Shown: positions 19,976 through 31,907 of the stretch, in pieces | How the letters are laid out: each line of letters opens with the position of its first letter | Numbering within the stretch: position 1 is the first letter of the stretch | NCBI GenBank assembly: GCA_021794075.1 | Contig: JAJYRM010000001.1 | Location: forward strand, 42,861-106,860 | Reading direction: 5' to 3' | From: Bacteroidota bacterium | GTDB lineage: Bacteria > Bacteroidota > Ignavibacteria > Kryptoniales > JAKASW01 | DNA: 64,000 nt | The notes under the pieces: model-generated | Databases searched by the model: none | What the model was told of the DNA's origin: nothing | Seen by the model: only the letters and a program-made list of their open reading frames with translations | Translations under genes and position numbers: made by a program

Positions 19976-20188
19976 TTACGGCTCGCTGCACGAATGGAAG
20001 AAGCCGCACTTCGGGCAAACGTATCTGCAGCGAAATGTCTCCAGCCTCGTTCCGCAATTATCGCAGTAGTTCCAGTACTCGTTATCTGAGACTTCATTTG
20101 ATGGCGCACTTAAACCAGGCTGGACCATTTGCCGCTCCGCCTCATTCTCATTTGGCGCAGGTTCGCTTTTTGTTTCGTGATTTGGCAT
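19976..20188 (-). CDS. Small zinc-ribbon protein
   Basis: A 70-residue protein with a variable, hydrophilic N-terminal half (MPNHETKSEP...) and a cysteine-rich C-terminal end: CDNCGTRLETFRC followed by CPKCGFFHSCSE. This is a rubredoxin-like or zinc-ribbon double CxxC knuckle with two further cysteines. The track starts it at 20251 within the upstream gene. The ATG at 20188, 11 bases after that gene's stop, is more likely and implies coupled translation. Such short ribbon proteins are widespread and of unknown role. Confidence 0.65.
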   Translation of the reverse strand: MPNHETKSEPAPNENEAERQMVQPGLSAPSNEVSDNEYWNYCDNCGTRLETFRCRYVCPKCGFFHSCSEP

Positions 20189-20199
20189 TCGGACACTGC

Positions 20200-21300
20200 T
20201 CAAAGTTTCGCAGGATTTATCGCCACGTATTTTATGTGCTCTCTGTTCCAAGTGTATGTAATTCTCACGAGACCGTTCGAGGACTGGATGACCGCCGGAT
20301 ACGCGTACCCGGAAGGCAACGGCTTGTCCTCAAGCGTGAGAACGTTCGTCCACTTTACTCCGTCTTTTGAAATCGCAACGTTCAAAGGACAGCGACAGCT
20401 CTCGATGGGTCTCCCGGGTATGATTCCGGAATCGTTGTAGACGAGGAGCTGCATCCCGTCCCGCAGTGTTACCGCGTCTATGCCCGAGTTCGGGTTCGGA
20501 AGGCCGGTCGATTTTAGTGGTGACCACGAATTACCTACGTCACTGGACCAGGTCTCTGCTATGACTCCCTCTTGCGTTCTGCACAGCGCTTCAAGCTGTC
20601 CTTGAGGATAGGAAAGAATGGTCGGCTGTATGGCATGGAACTCGCCTCCGCCATCGACGGGACCTACAATCTTCCAGCTCCTGCCTTCATTGCTCGTCAA
20701 ATCAAAATATACTCTCCACCCGCCTGCCTCTTCGCTGGATCCACATAACCATGTCCCATCCGGGAGTAATACGGGTTTATCCTTGATCGGGCCCAGGACA
20801 CCGTTTGGGAGACGCTCGGGGTTCTTCCAGGTCAATCCACCGTCAAAAGACTTCATCATCATTCCCCACCACGTGCTCGGGCTCGGCCCGACCTTGTAGA
20901 AGAGAACAAGCAGCCCTTTTCTCGGCGCGAAGAGCACCGGGTTCCAAGTAGGATATCTCTTGCCGTCGGATTGACGTCCAGTAGCGACTTCCTTCGCGGG
21001 GAGCCACTTACCGTCCTTCATTAGCGCAAACCATATCCCGACATTCGAATTCCCTTCGCGAGTTCCTCCGAACCACGCGGCAGCCAGATGTCCCGGCGAC
21101 ACTTCAACGATAGTGGACGCGTGACACTGAGGATATGGCGCGCCAGGGTTTACCATGCAAGAATCGACAATCGCATTCCCATGGTGTCTCTCCGCAAATG
21201 CGTTCATGCTGCAACCAACAACTGCCAGTGCAAAGACAAGAAATACGAGCTTCGAGGGAAATAGTTTGACGACTGAACCGGATGGATTTCGAAATTTCAT
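20200..21300 (-). CDS. BNR-repeat sialidase-like lipoprotein
   Basis: A 366-residue six-bladed beta-propeller protein of the sialidase-like family. Asp boxes of the S-x-D-x-G-x-T/S-W type are visible (SFDGGLTW, SNEGRSW, SSDVGNSW and a degenerate SKDGVKW). The C terminus reads TYTWNREHIKYVAI, typical of the BNR_2 subgroup often annotated as exo-alpha-sialidase. The N terminus carries a lipoprotein signal peptide with lipobox VVGC, so it should be anchored to the cell envelope. Whether it cleaves sialic acid or another glycan cannot be told. It is the first gene of the cluster leading to the zinc ribbon, the basic peptide and the HisN-like phosphatase. Confidence 0.82.
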   Translation of the reverse strand: MKFRNPSGSVVKLFPSKLVFLVFALAVVGCSMNAFAERHHGNAIVDSCMVNPGAPYPQCHASTIVEVSPGHLAAAWFGGTREGNSNVGIWFALMKDGKWLPAKEVATGRQSDGKRYPTWNPVLFAPRKGLLVLFYKVGPSPSTWWGMMMKSFDGGLTWKNPERLPNGVLGPIKDKPVLLPDGTWLCGSSEEAGGWRVYFDLTSNEGRSWKIVGPVDGGGEFHAIQPTILSYPQGQLEALCRTQEGVIAETWSSDVGNSWSPLKSTGLPNPNSGIDAVTLRDGMQLLVYNDSGIIPGRPIESCRCPLNVAISKDGVKWTNVLTLEDKPLPSGYAYPAVIQSSNGLVRITYTWNREHIKYVAINPAKL

Positions 21301-21368
21301 GCGTTACAATCTTAACAAAAGTCGGACGAAAATCCAATTGCTATAGTTCGCGGGCCCCAAAAGGGTTA

Positions 21369-21402
21369 CAAAAAAAAACGCCCGGCGAAACCGTCGGGCG
21401 TT
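21369..21402 (-). terminator. Rho-independent terminator of clpC
   Basis: On the minus strand, CGCCCG-ACGGTTTCGC-CGGGCG forms a stem with two extra inner pairs and is followed by a run of nine T. It begins 24 bases after the clpC stop codon, which is a textbook intrinsic terminator. Confidence 0.88.
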
Positions 21403-21425
21403 CATATTCAATCACAATCAATATT

Positions 21426-23942
<2,517 letters not shown>

Positions 23943-24271
23943 TTCGTACCTAGTATTTTTTTCCTGTGCTTAATCCAACACTTAAGAGGCTGAGCAAGTT
24001 TCAGGCTTCAGTCTCAGAACCAGATCAACTTCAACGTCAATTTATAATGACATCCCGCGATTATCAACCGGAAGCGGAAGTCTCGGGCCAAGGCCTCTGA
24101 CAATAATTTCGGAAATCGTGGTTGAAAATCAAGTCAGCTTTAACTTTGATTGCGCCGCATCAAATCAAGACTACATCTAAATTTCTGCTAATTCTCATGA
24201 TTACTTTGAAAAATGGGGGCCGCCGGTTAAATTTACTCGCTTTCCTTCTATCAATTGACAGTGGGCTGACT
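23943..24271. other. Divergent intergenic region between clpC and the phosphate-transport pair
   Basis: 329 bases between divergently transcribed clpC and the DUF47 gene. The track begins the DUF47 ORF at 24122, but the extra 50 residues are not family-like, so most of this region is non-coding and must carry both promoters. No Pho-box-like direct repeat, hairpin or recognisable RNA element stands out. Confidence 0.5.
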
Positions 24272-24916
24272 GTGAAAATCGACAGAATGATTCAAGTGCT
24301 CCTCCCGCATGACGAGAAGTTCTATTCTTTGTTTGAGGAGATGACCAAACTTCTGCTTAAAGCTTCGGTGGCGCTTAAGAAGATCCCCGACTCGGATGTC
24401 GCTCGAACCAAGAGCATCGCGGATGAAATCGAGAACCTGGAGCATCAGGCGGACGAAGTGACGCACCGAATTTTCGCCGAGCTCAACGCGACGTTTGTAA
24501 CGCCCTTCGACAGAGAAGACATCCACCAGCTCGCCTCCTCACTCGATGATATCATGGACTACATTAACGGTACCTCTTCGCGTTTCGTTTTGTACAACGT
24601 GAAGAACGCCACCCAGTACATGCGCAGACTGATGGAGATTATCGAGCTGCAGGTAGAGATGGTCGGCAAAGGGGTTACTTATCTGAGGGACTTCAAGAAT
24701 ACTCGCATGCTCCAGGATGTGCTGAAAAAGGTAAACGAGTATGAGAATGATGCCGATACGGTGTTCACTCTCGCCATAGCGGATCTGTTTGAGAACGAGA
24801 AGAATGCCGTGGAATTGATAAAGCTGAAGGAGATATATATAGGATTGGAAACGGCGACAGATCGCTGCGAAGACGTCGCTAACGTCCTCGAATCGATACT
24901 GATCAAACACGCCTGA
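24272..24916 (+). CDS. DUF47/PhoU-like regulator of the Pit transporter
   Basis: A 214-residue helical protein of the DUF47 (PhoU-like) family, which is commonly encoded next to Pit phosphate transporters and thought to modulate them. Family features are the start VKIDRMIQVLLPHDEKFYSLFEE, acidic metal-binding helices (EIENLEHQADEVTHRIF and NEYENDADTVF) and TPFDREDIHQLASSLDDIMDYI. The track uses an ATG 50 codons upstream. I chose the GTG at 24272 because it gives the family-typical N terminus and length. The Pit gene starts 15 bases after its stop. Confidence 0.85.
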   Translation: MKIDRMIQVLLPHDEKFYSLFEEMTKLLLKASVALKKIPDSDVARTKSIADEIENLEHQADEVTHRIFAELNATFVTPFDREDIHQLASSLDDIMDYINGTSSRFVLYNVKNATQYMRRLMEIIELQVEMVGKGVTYLRDFKNTRMLQDVLKKVNEYENDADTVFTLAIADLFENEKNAVELIKLKEIYIGLETATDRCEDVANVLESILIKHA

Positions 24917-24931
24917 TCCCGCTTCGTAGCG

Positions 24932-25921
24932 ATGCTCACTCTCGTAATCGTCATAATCGCAGTCGCGCTCGTCTTTGATTTCCTGAACGGATTTCACGAT
25001 TCAGCGAACTCAATCGCTACAGTCGTATCGACTCGCGTCCTGACCCCGAGAAAAGCCGTGGCATGGGCGGCGTTCTTCAATTTCATCGCGGCATTCTTTT
25101 TCGGGCTTAGAGTGGCCGACACGCTCGGCAAAGGGCTGGTCGAACTGAGTGCGGTCAACGAATACGTTATTATGAGCGGCCTCATCGGGGCGATTGCCTG
25201 GGATTTGATAACATGGTACTACGGCCTTCCTACTAGCTCGTCACACGCGTTAATGGGCGGTTATGCCGGAGCCGCCATCGCGAAAGCTGGATTCTCCGCG
25301 ATTCTGTACAGCGGCTGGACAGGGACTCTGGTCTTCATAGTTGTCGCGCCGGTAATGGGACTCGTAGTGGCATTCTTATTAATGACTGCTGTCATGTGGA
25401 TCTTTCACAAAAGATCGTCGACAAAAGTCAACGGAGCCTTCCGAAAGCTCCAGCTTGTTTCCGCCGCTTTCCTGAGCCTCGGACATGGCACAAACGACGC
25501 TCAAAAAACCATGGGGGTTATAACGGGACTTCTCGTTACGGCCGGTTTATTGAAGTCTTTCGTCGTGCCTTTCTGGGTCATTGTAATGTGCAACTTCACC
25601 ATCGCCATGGGGACTCTTTTCGGCGGATGGAGAATCGTGAAGACTATGGGTCAGAAGATTACGCGCCTTCGGCCGGTGGATGGCTTCTGCGCAGAAACGG
25701 CGGGTGGCATTACGCTTCTCGTCGCAACTTTTTTGGGCATACCGGTCAGCACTACTCACACGATCAACGGCGGTATAATGGGTGTCGGCGCGACGAAGCG
25801 TCTTTCCGCTGTACGATGGGGAGTGGCCGGAAACATCGTTATGGCGTGGGTGCTGACGATCCCGATGGCGGCTCTGATCGGGGCGGGAGCCTACAGGATA
25901 TTGGAGATGTTCATCAGGTAA
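24932..25921 (+). CDS. pit: Pit-family inorganic phosphate transporter
   Basis: A 329-residue PiT permease with about ten membrane helices. Both family signatures are present: FLNGFHDSANSIATVVSTR near the N terminus and LSLGHGTNDAQKTMGVI in the middle, along with PTSSSHALMGG and PVSTTHTINGG. It imports phosphate (as metal-phosphate) driven by ion symport. It forms an operon with the preceding DUF47 gene. The stop is only 8 bases from the convergent stop of polA. Confidence 0.95.
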   Translation: MLTLVIVIIAVALVFDFLNGFHDSANSIATVVSTRVLTPRKAVAWAAFFNFIAAFFFGLRVADTLGKGLVELSAVNEYVIMSGLIGAIAWDLITWYYGLPTSSSHALMGGYAGAAIAKAGFSAILYSGWTGTLVFIVVAPVMGLVVAFLLMTAVMWIFHKRSSTKVNGAFRKLQLVSAAFLSLGHGTNDAQKTMGVITGLLVTAGLLKSFVVPFWVIVMCNFTIAMGTLFGGWRIVKTMGQKITRLRPVDGFCAETAGGITLLVATFLGIPVSTTHTINGGIMGVGATKRLSAVRWGVAGNIVMAWVLTIPMAALIGAGAYRILEMFIR

Positions 25922-25929
25922 ATTCTAAA

Positions 25930-28722
25930 TCAGTGTGCATCGAGCCAGTTTGGCCCGGTGCCGACTTCGACTTCTACAGGAACACTCAGCTTCAAAGCGT
26001 TTGTCATCCCGTCGCGAACGAGAGACTCGAGTTTCTTCAACTCATCTTTCGGGGCTTCGAAGACGAGCTCATCGTGCACCTGGAGTATCATCCTCGATCT
26101 CATCCCCTGCTTCTCCATCTCGCGGAAGATGCCGACCATCGCGAGCTTGATCATGTCCGCGGCCGTCCCTTGTATCGGCATGTTGATCGCCTGGCGTTCT
26201 TCGGCCATCCGGACCGCAGAGTTCTTGCTGTTGATGTTCGCCAGATAACGACGCCTGCCGAGTAGCGTCTCGACAAAGCCGTGCTTGCGGGCAAAGTCAA
26301 GCGTCCCGTCTATATATTCACGGACCCTCGGGAATCTCTGAAAGTACGTGTCGATGACCTCCTTCGCCTCGGTCTGCGAAATACCGAGCCGGAGCTTGAG
26401 TCCGTATGGTCCGATGCCGTATAGCAGGCCGAAGTTAACCTCCTTCGCCTTCCGGCGCATGTCTGAAGTAACCTTGTCCGGCGCCACGCCGAACACCTTC
26501 GACGCTGTTGTGCGGTGTATATCCTCGTGTTTCTGAAATGCCTCGATCATCCCTTCGTCTTTGCAGATGTGTGCCATCACGCGAAGTTCAATCTGAGAAT
26601 AATCGGCGGACATCATCACCCATCCCTTTTCGCCGGGGACAAAAGCCTTGCGAATTTCCTTCCCCATCTCGCCTCGTATCGGGATATTCTGGAGATTAGG
26701 ATCGGACGAGCTGAGCCTCCCGGTTGCGGCAACGGTTTGGTTGAACGAAGTGTGAACGCGGCCGGTGCGAGGATTGATCAGTGTGGGTAGCGCGTCAACA
26801 TACGTCGACTTGAGCTTCGTAAGCTTTCTATATGACAAAATGTTGTCAGCTATCGGGTGCTGCGCGCTCAACTCTTCAAGCACGAAAACGTCGGTCGAAA
26901 ACCCCGTCTTGGTCTTCTTTCCTGAAGGGAGTTTCATCTTATTGAACAGAATATCCCCAAGCTGCTTCGGAGAGTTTATGTTGAACTCCTCGCCTGCCTG
27001 CTTATAAATGTCGAGGGCAAGGTTCTCGATCATCCGCTCGAGTTCCTTCGAGATTTGTCCGAGTATTTCAGTATCTATCTTAACACCGGTCTTCTCTATT
27101 TCGGCGAGAACTTCTACGAGCGGAAATTCCATTCCCTCGCAAAGTCCGAGGAGATTCATTTTCTCTAGTTTCTTATGAAGCGCGTCGGTCAGCTGAAGCG
27201 CTATGTCCGCGTCCTCGCCCGAGTATTCCGCTACGACTTCCGGCGATACCTCGCGCATGTTCTTCTGATTCTTCCCCTTGCCGATGAGATCCTCTATCGG
27301 GACCGGCTCGTATTTGAGATACTCTTTCGCGAGAGCGTCGAGATTGTGCTGGCCATCCGGGTTGACAACGTACGCCGCGACCATCGAATCGAATTCCACG
27401 CCGCGTGTCCGGATCCCGTAGTTCGACAGGACGAGCATGTCGTACTTGAGGTTCTGGCCTACCTTTTTGATTTTGGATGACTCGAAAATCGGCTTCAATA
27501 TCTTCACGGCATCCTTTATGGCAACACCGCGTCCCCTTTCCTCACTCGCAAAAAGATCTTCCTTGTCGGACGCGATGTTTACATAATATGCCTCGTGAGG
27601 TTTCACGGACAGCGCGATACCCACCAGTCTCGCGTTTAGCGCATCTACGCTGGTCGTCTCAGTGTCCATCGAGACAACTTCCGCCTTCTTCAATTTCTCC
27701 GCGACCTTCCCGAGTTCTTCGGCGTCTGTTATGAGCTTATATGAATGTCTAACCGTCGAAATGGTATTGTAGTCGCCTTCCGGGGTCTCCGCTTCTTCGG
27801 TTTCCACTGGGGTTTCTTCGCGCTTGTCCGCGGCTGGCGAGAAGACAAGCTGCTGGGCCCTGCTCAGAAGCGACCTGAATTCAAGCTCATTAAACAGCTT
27901 CACGATAGCAGGCTGGTCTGGATTTTTCTCCTTCAGTGAATGAAAGTCGACGCCGAGAGGAACGTCAGTGTTTATAGTTACGAGCCACTTGGATAAGAGA
28001 GCCATATCCTTTCCAGTCTTGAGTTTTTCCTTCAGGGCGGGTTTGTCCACCTTGTCGGCGCTCGCCAGGACCTTCTCGAGGGTTCCGTACTTCTGTATTA
28101 AAGGTATTGCCGTCTTTTCTCCGATTCCCTTTATGCCTGGCACATTGTCTACCGCGTCGCCTGTCAGCGCGAGCACGTCTATGACCTGCTCCGGCTTGAC
28201 TCCGAATTTCTTCTCAACTCCCTTCTCGTCGACGATCTCAACGTCGGTTCCGCTCTTTCCGGGCTTGTACATTTTGATTCTCGGCGTGATTAGTTGCATG
28301 AAATCCTTATCGCCGGTAACCATGAAGACGTCTATGTTTTCCTTCGCCGCGAGACGTGCGAGTGTGCCTATGACATCGTCTGCCTCGTATCCGGGCCTTT
28401 CGACCGTCGGCACACCGAACGCGTTCAGCATCTTCTTTATGTTGCCTAGTTGTGCGATCATCTCCTCGGGCATCTTCTCGCGAGTCGCCTTGTACTCCGG
28501 ATATTTTTCGTGACGGAACGTAGGCTCTCCCGTGTCAAACACTCCTACGAGGTAATCCGGCTTCTCATCAGCTAGTATCTTCATGAGATAGTTGGCAAAT
28601 CCAAACACCGCGCTGGTATTTTGTCCTTTTGAATTGATGAGCGGGCGGCTGATCATGCTGAAATAAGCACGGTACGCAAGTGCCGTTCCGTCAAGTATGA
28701 AAAATCTCTTTGCGGGCAACAT
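25930..28722 (-). CDS. polA: DNA polymerase I
   Basis: A 930-residue replication and repair polymerase with all three domains. The 5'-3' exonuclease (about 1-290) has GDKDFMQL and a helix-hairpin-helix (VPGIKGIGEKTA). The 3'-5' proofreading exonuclease retains all three motifs (MDTETTS, NLKYDMLV, YSGEDADIA), unlike the degenerate versions in some bacteria. The family A polymerase domain has MSADYSQIELR, RRKAKEVNFGLLYGI and LQVHDELVFE. AGGAG lies about 3-4 bases before the ATG. It is transcribed alone. Confidence 0.98.
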   Translation of the reverse strand: MLPAKRFFILDGTALAYRAYFSMISRPLINSKGQNTSAVFGFANYLMKILADEKPDYLVGVFDTGEPTFRHEKYPEYKATREKMPEEMIAQLGNIKKMLNAFGVPTVERPGYEADDVIGTLARLAAKENIDVFMVTGDKDFMQLITPRIKMYKPGKSGTDVEIVDEKGVEKKFGVKPEQVIDVLALTGDAVDNVPGIKGIGEKTAIPLIQKYGTLEKVLASADKVDKPALKEKLKTGKDMALLSKWLVTINTDVPLGVDFHSLKEKNPDQPAIVKLFNELEFRSLLSRAQQLVFSPAADKREETPVETEEAETPEGDYNTISTVRHSYKLITDAEELGKVAEKLKKAEVVSMDTETTSVDALNARLVGIALSVKPHEAYYVNIASDKEDLFASEERGRGVAIKDAVKILKPIFESSKIKKVGQNLKYDMLVLSNYGIRTRGVEFDSMVAAYVVNPDGQHNLDALAKEYLKYEPVPIEDLIGKGKNQKNMREVSPEVVAEYSGEDADIALQLTDALHKKLEKMNLLGLCEGMEFPLVEVLAEIEKTGVKIDTEILGQISKELERMIENLALDIYKQAGEEFNINSPKQLGDILFNKMKLPSGKKTKTGFSTDVFVLEELSAQHPIADNILSYRKLTKLKSTYVDALPTLINPRTGRVHTSFNQTVAATGRLSSSDPNLQNIPIRGEMGKEIRKAFVPGEKGWVMMSADYSQIELRVMAHICKDEGMIEAFQKHEDIHRTTASKVFGVAPDKVTSDMRRKAKEVNFGLLYGIGPYGLKLRLGISQTEAKEVIDTYFQRFPRVREYIDGTLDFARKHGFVETLLGRRRYLANINSKNSAVRMAEERQAINMPIQGTAADMIKLAMVGIFREMEKQGMRSRMILQVHDELVFEAPKDELKKLESLVRDGMTNALKLSVPVEVEVGTGPNWLDAH

Positions 28723-28848
28723 CGACTCCTGTTTGACATAATTTAGAAAGTTTGAGAATTAGATGGAATGCGGGCGATGCCAATTCAACTTCTCTTGGGA
28801 AACTCACCCGGGATGGCGAGCTTCACATGACAAAGCACCTCTCCCAAG

Positions 28849-28876
28849 TTTGTACTTCATGTACCACTAATATAAT
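28849..28876 (+). promoter_or_regulatory. Candidate promoter for the Yip1-like gene pair
   Basis: A perfect TATAAT (28871-28876) lies about 20 bases before the ATG at 28897, with TTGTAC (28850-28855, 15-base spacing) or TTTGTA (28849-28854, 16-base spacing) upstream. The spacing is slightly short and the FCB group often uses other consensus sequences, so this is tentative. Confidence 0.35.
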
Positions 28877-28896
28877 TTTAGCAAAAAGGAGGTAGT

Positions 28897-29658
28897 ATGT
28901 CGGAACAGCCAGTTAACATCGAGCAGCCACCCGAAGAGACGATGTCCTTCACCGACAAAGCGGCGGGGATTTTCTACGAGCCGACCAACGTCTTCGAATC
29001 CATTAAAAAGTCAGGGGTTAAAGCGGCAGATTGGTTCGTGCCGGTTTTGCTGCTCGCTGTGCTTGCGAGCGTATCGATCTATGTGCGTTTCAGCACGCCT
29101 GAATTGAAATACCAGAGCATGCAGATCGCTGAGCAAAGCATCGACAAGATGGTTGCGAATGGTAAGATGACCTCCGACCAGGCGCAATTGGCAAAACAAA
29201 GGATCGAAAGCGGATCGACCGGGTTCGAATGGATCGGGGTTGCGGGAGCCTTGGTCGCGACTTTTATTTTCTTTTTTATCCTATCAGCAGTCTGGTTCCT
29301 TGTCGGAAAATTCGCTCTGAAGAGTGAAATCACTTACTCGCAGACGATGGGAATAGTCGGGCTAAGCAATTGGATAGGCATAGTAGGAATGATCATCGGA
29401 ATTGCCCTGTCCGTCGTGCTCGCGCGGCTTGACGGTGGGCTCAACCTTGGCATGCTCACAAGCATGAACGCGCAGAGTAAAAGCTACCTGCTGATGGCAA
29501 GAGTCGACCTCTTCACGCTTTGGACCCTGTTCGCCGTGTCCGTTGGCCTTGCAACGTTTGCGGGAAAGAAAGTCATCCAGTCAGCCGCGTGGGTATATGG
29601 TATCTGGATAGTCTTCACTCTGGCAAGCGTCTTCTTGTTCACCGGCAGATTTGCCTGA
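28897..29658 (+). CDS. Yip1-family membrane protein
   Basis: 253 residues with a cytoplasmic N terminus and about five membrane helices in the last 200, the layout of bacterial Yip1/DUF1282 proteins. Recognisable pieces are FTDKAAGIFYEPTNVFESI (the family's N-terminal amphipathic motif) and the repeated GLSNWIGIVGMIIGI region. It is clearly paralogous to the next gene (shared MSEQ start, KAAG-FY-P--VF-SI, RLDGG--LGML). A near-perfect Shine-Dalgarno sequence (AAGGAGG) precedes the ATG. The function of bacterial Yip1 proteins is unknown. Confidence 0.78.
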   Translation: MSEQPVNIEQPPEETMSFTDKAAGIFYEPTNVFESIKKSGVKAADWFVPVLLLAVLASVSIYVRFSTPELKYQSMQIAEQSIDKMVANGKMTSDQAQLAKQRIESGSTGFEWIGVAGALVATFIFFFILSAVWFLVGKFALKSEITYSQTMGIVGLSNWIGIVGMIIGIALSVVLARLDGGLNLGMLTSMNAQSKSYLLMARVDLFTLWTLFAVSVGLATFAGKKVIQSAAWVYGIWIVFTLASVFLFTGRFA

Positions 29659-29736
29659 ACAGGCGCGCGGAGCCGATGACGTTAAATTACATCACCAAGG
29701 TTGAACGATCTTCACGAAACCAGGAGAGGATGAACT

Positions 29737-30510
29737 ATGTCGGAACAAGATGATTCTGTCGAGCGCCCGGCCCAGAAACCGATTTCTCAGTTCGAAAAAG
29801 CAGCGGGAACTTTCTATAAGCCGTCTCGGGTATTTAATTCCATTACTACGGCCGGCGTGAAATTTCTCGATTGGTTTGCGCCCCTCGTTCTGGTACTCCT
29901 GGTGGCGGGAGTTTCTTCCTACGTCCAATTGAACACTCCCACCCTGCGTGCGCAAATTGTTCAGCAACGTGAGGATGCCATCGAGAAGGCGGAATCAAAA
30001 GGAGAAATCACCACACAGCAGGCGGATGAAGAAAGGCAAATGATCGCGGACAACCTTACCAGCGCCTCGGCATTTGCGGTGGTTCTCAGAATTATGACCG
30101 TGACGGTTGTCCTCCTGATCGAATTCTTTCTCATGTCGCTTGTCTGGTTTCTCGTCGGGAGATTCGCGCTCAACTCAGACTTTGACTATGCCAAGGGTCT
30201 TGCCTTGACCGGAATGTCATATTGGATCACAGGCGTTGGCCTCATTTTCGCAATCGTGATCGCCGTACTTTCGTCGAGACTCGACGGGGGAGCGCACCTT
30301 GGAATGCTCATCCCCATGAACAGCAAAAACCTGGCCTACTCAATCCTTTCCAGGCTCAATCTCTTCACGATCTGGAGCCTGATTGTAATTTCGATCGGCA
30401 TCGGCACACTCTCGGGAAAGAAGAAACTGACAGCCGCTTTCTGGGTATTCGGGATTTGGTTTGTCTGGGAAGCCGTCAGCATATTTTTCGAACATGCGAT
30501 CTTTAGCTAA
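29737..30510 (+). CDS. Yip1-family membrane protein, tandem paralogue
   Basis: 257 residues, the second copy of a tandem pair. It shares with its neighbour FEKAAGTFYKPSRVFNSI, a helical hairpin of about 40 charged residues after the first membrane helix, FLVGRFALNSDFDYAKG and SRLDGGAHLGMLIPMN. Divergence is substantial, so the duplication is not recent. AGGAGAGG precedes the ATG. The 78-base gap suggests co-transcription. Confidence 0.78.
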   Translation: MSEQDDSVERPAQKPISQFEKAAGTFYKPSRVFNSITTAGVKFLDWFAPLVLVLLVAGVSSYVQLNTPTLRAQIVQQREDAIEKAESKGEITTQQADEERQMIADNLTSASAFAVVLRIMTVTVVLLIEFFLMSLVWFLVGRFALNSDFDYAKGLALTGMSYWITGVGLIFAIVIAVLSSRLDGGAHLGMLIPMNSKNLAYSILSRLNLFTIWSLIVISIGIGTLSGKKKLTAAFWVFGIWFVWEAVSIFFEHAIFS

Positions 30511-30534
30511 CGAGACCAGGATAGAATTTCTTGA

Positions 30535-30560
30535 GGGCACGGGTTGGTCCCCGGCGCCCC
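30535..30560. terminator. Hairpin between convergent genes
   Basis: gggcacggg/ccccggcgccc can form a GC-rich stem with a small internal loop and a ttggt apex, between the Yip1-like gene (plus) and the oxidoreductase gene (minus). No T-run is present. It is a plausible but weak terminator. Confidence 0.35.
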
Positions 30561-30573
30561 TATAGTGGAAACG

Positions 30574-31752
30574 TTAGTCGGTTATCAGCCCTTTCAGGGA
30601 GGATGATGTATATTTCTTCTTAGAGGTGATCACCTTTCTGGCGTCATCTACCTTTCCCCACGTGTTCCAGAGAATCACTCCGGTAACGTGGCTCTCTTTC
30701 AGGTAATAGACAACTCCCTTTCGGTATCCATCCACCCAATCTTCGACCACTTCGCCGCTCGGATCAAACTCGCCGACCGCCTCATATCCGAGATCAAACA
30801 GATCCGAATAGAAAAAAGGTAGATGGTCATACGGCTCAGGGGTTCCCGACATGTTCTTGCCGGCCAGCTTCCCCATGGTGTTCGCGTTGTCTTCATGCTC
30901 CACCCGCATCCTTATATCCAGGCTCCGATTGTAGAAGTTCGCGACGTCGCCGGCGGCGTAGATAGAGTGATCCGTCGTTCTGAGAAACGCGTCAACAATT
31001 ATCCCGTTGTCGACGGCAAGGCCCGACGCTTTCGCCAGAACGTCGTTCGGCGTTATGCCGAGCCCAGCGACAACTGCGTCGGCAGTGAACTTCTCTCCGC
31101 TCTTTGTCTCGATCGTGTAGCCGGAATCGGATTTCCCGACCGATAGTACATGCTCGCCAGGCTGGACCTTAATTCCTTTCTCCGAAAAATAATTGAGGAG
31201 AAAAGCCGAAAGGCCTTTGGGATAGACTCTCGTCCCGATTCCGTTCTCAGGAATGATCAACGTAACGTTCTTACCGCTCATGGCCAGAGCAGCCGCGATC
31301 TCGGAGCCAATGAATCCGCCTCCGATCACCGCGAAGTTTGACACGCTGTCGGCAAGTACGCGGAGTTTCCTGTAATCATCCACCGTACGATAATAAATCA
31401 CTCCTTCCCCTCCGGTAGGAAAACGACGCGGCGTCCCACCGGTTGCGAGGAGAAGCTTCTCATACGAATATGATTTCCCGTCTCCCGCCGTGACGGATTT
31501 GCCGGTACGGTCGATTGATTTCATCCTGGTACCGGAAAAGAAATCGACTTTCTGCTTCTCGGTATTTCTCCAAATACTATCAAGCTGCTCGCCCTTCCAC
31601 AACCCTTTTGAAAGCGGCGGACGATTGTACGGCATATCTTTCTCTTCGCTGAAAACGGCGATCGATCCGCTCCCATCATTTTCTCTAATACCATTCACGG
31701 CGGAGTCCGCTGCCATTCCTCCACCAACGATGACATACTTGAAGTCGCTCAT
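30574..31752 (-). CDS. FAD-dependent NAD(P)H oxidoreductase (ferredoxin reductase/AIF type)
   Basis: A 392-residue pyridine nucleotide-disulfide oxidoreductase-fold flavoprotein. The FAD-binding Rossmann motif is VIVGGGMAADSAVNGI at the N terminus, the NAD(P) motif is AVIGGGFIGSEIAAAL near 145-160, and the second FAD contact is IYAAGDVANFYN. There is no CxxC redox-active disulfide. NRPPLSKG near residue 45 places it with putidaredoxin/rubredoxin reductases. The C-terminal domain (FFYSDLFDLGYEAVGE) resembles the AIF/ferredoxin-reductase C-terminal domain. The electron acceptor is unknown. AGGGAG precedes the ATG. Confidence 0.85.
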   Translation of the reverse strand: MSDFKYVIVGGGMAADSAVNGIRENDGSGSIAVFSEEKDMPYNRPPLSKGLWKGEQLDSIWRNTEKQKVDFFSGTRMKSIDRTGKSVTAGDGKSYSYEKLLLATGGTPRRFPTGGEGVIYYRTVDDYRKLRVLADSVSNFAVIGGGFIGSEIAAALAMSGKNVTLIIPENGIGTRVYPKGLSAFLLNYFSEKGIKVQPGEHVLSVGKSDSGYTIETKSGEKFTADAVVAGLGITPNDVLAKASGLAVDNGIIVDAFLRTTDHSIYAAGDVANFYNRSLDIRMRVEHEDNANTMGKLAGKNMSGTPEPYDHLPFFYSDLFDLGYEAVGEFDPSGEVVEDWVDGYRKGVVYYLKESHVTGVILWNTWGKVDDARKVITSKKKYTSSSLKGLITD

Positions 31753-31907
31753 CTTTCTCCCTGATTATTGTTTCCGTTAAATGAGTCAACATATTATAAC
31801 AACTTAAGTTCCGTAGAGGCAAATCGGAGAGTGCCAATTGCAATTTTCTGCGGCAGGCGGTAAACTAACAAGCAATCCCGGCGAAATGACGCTTGGGGGG
31901 AGTCGTT

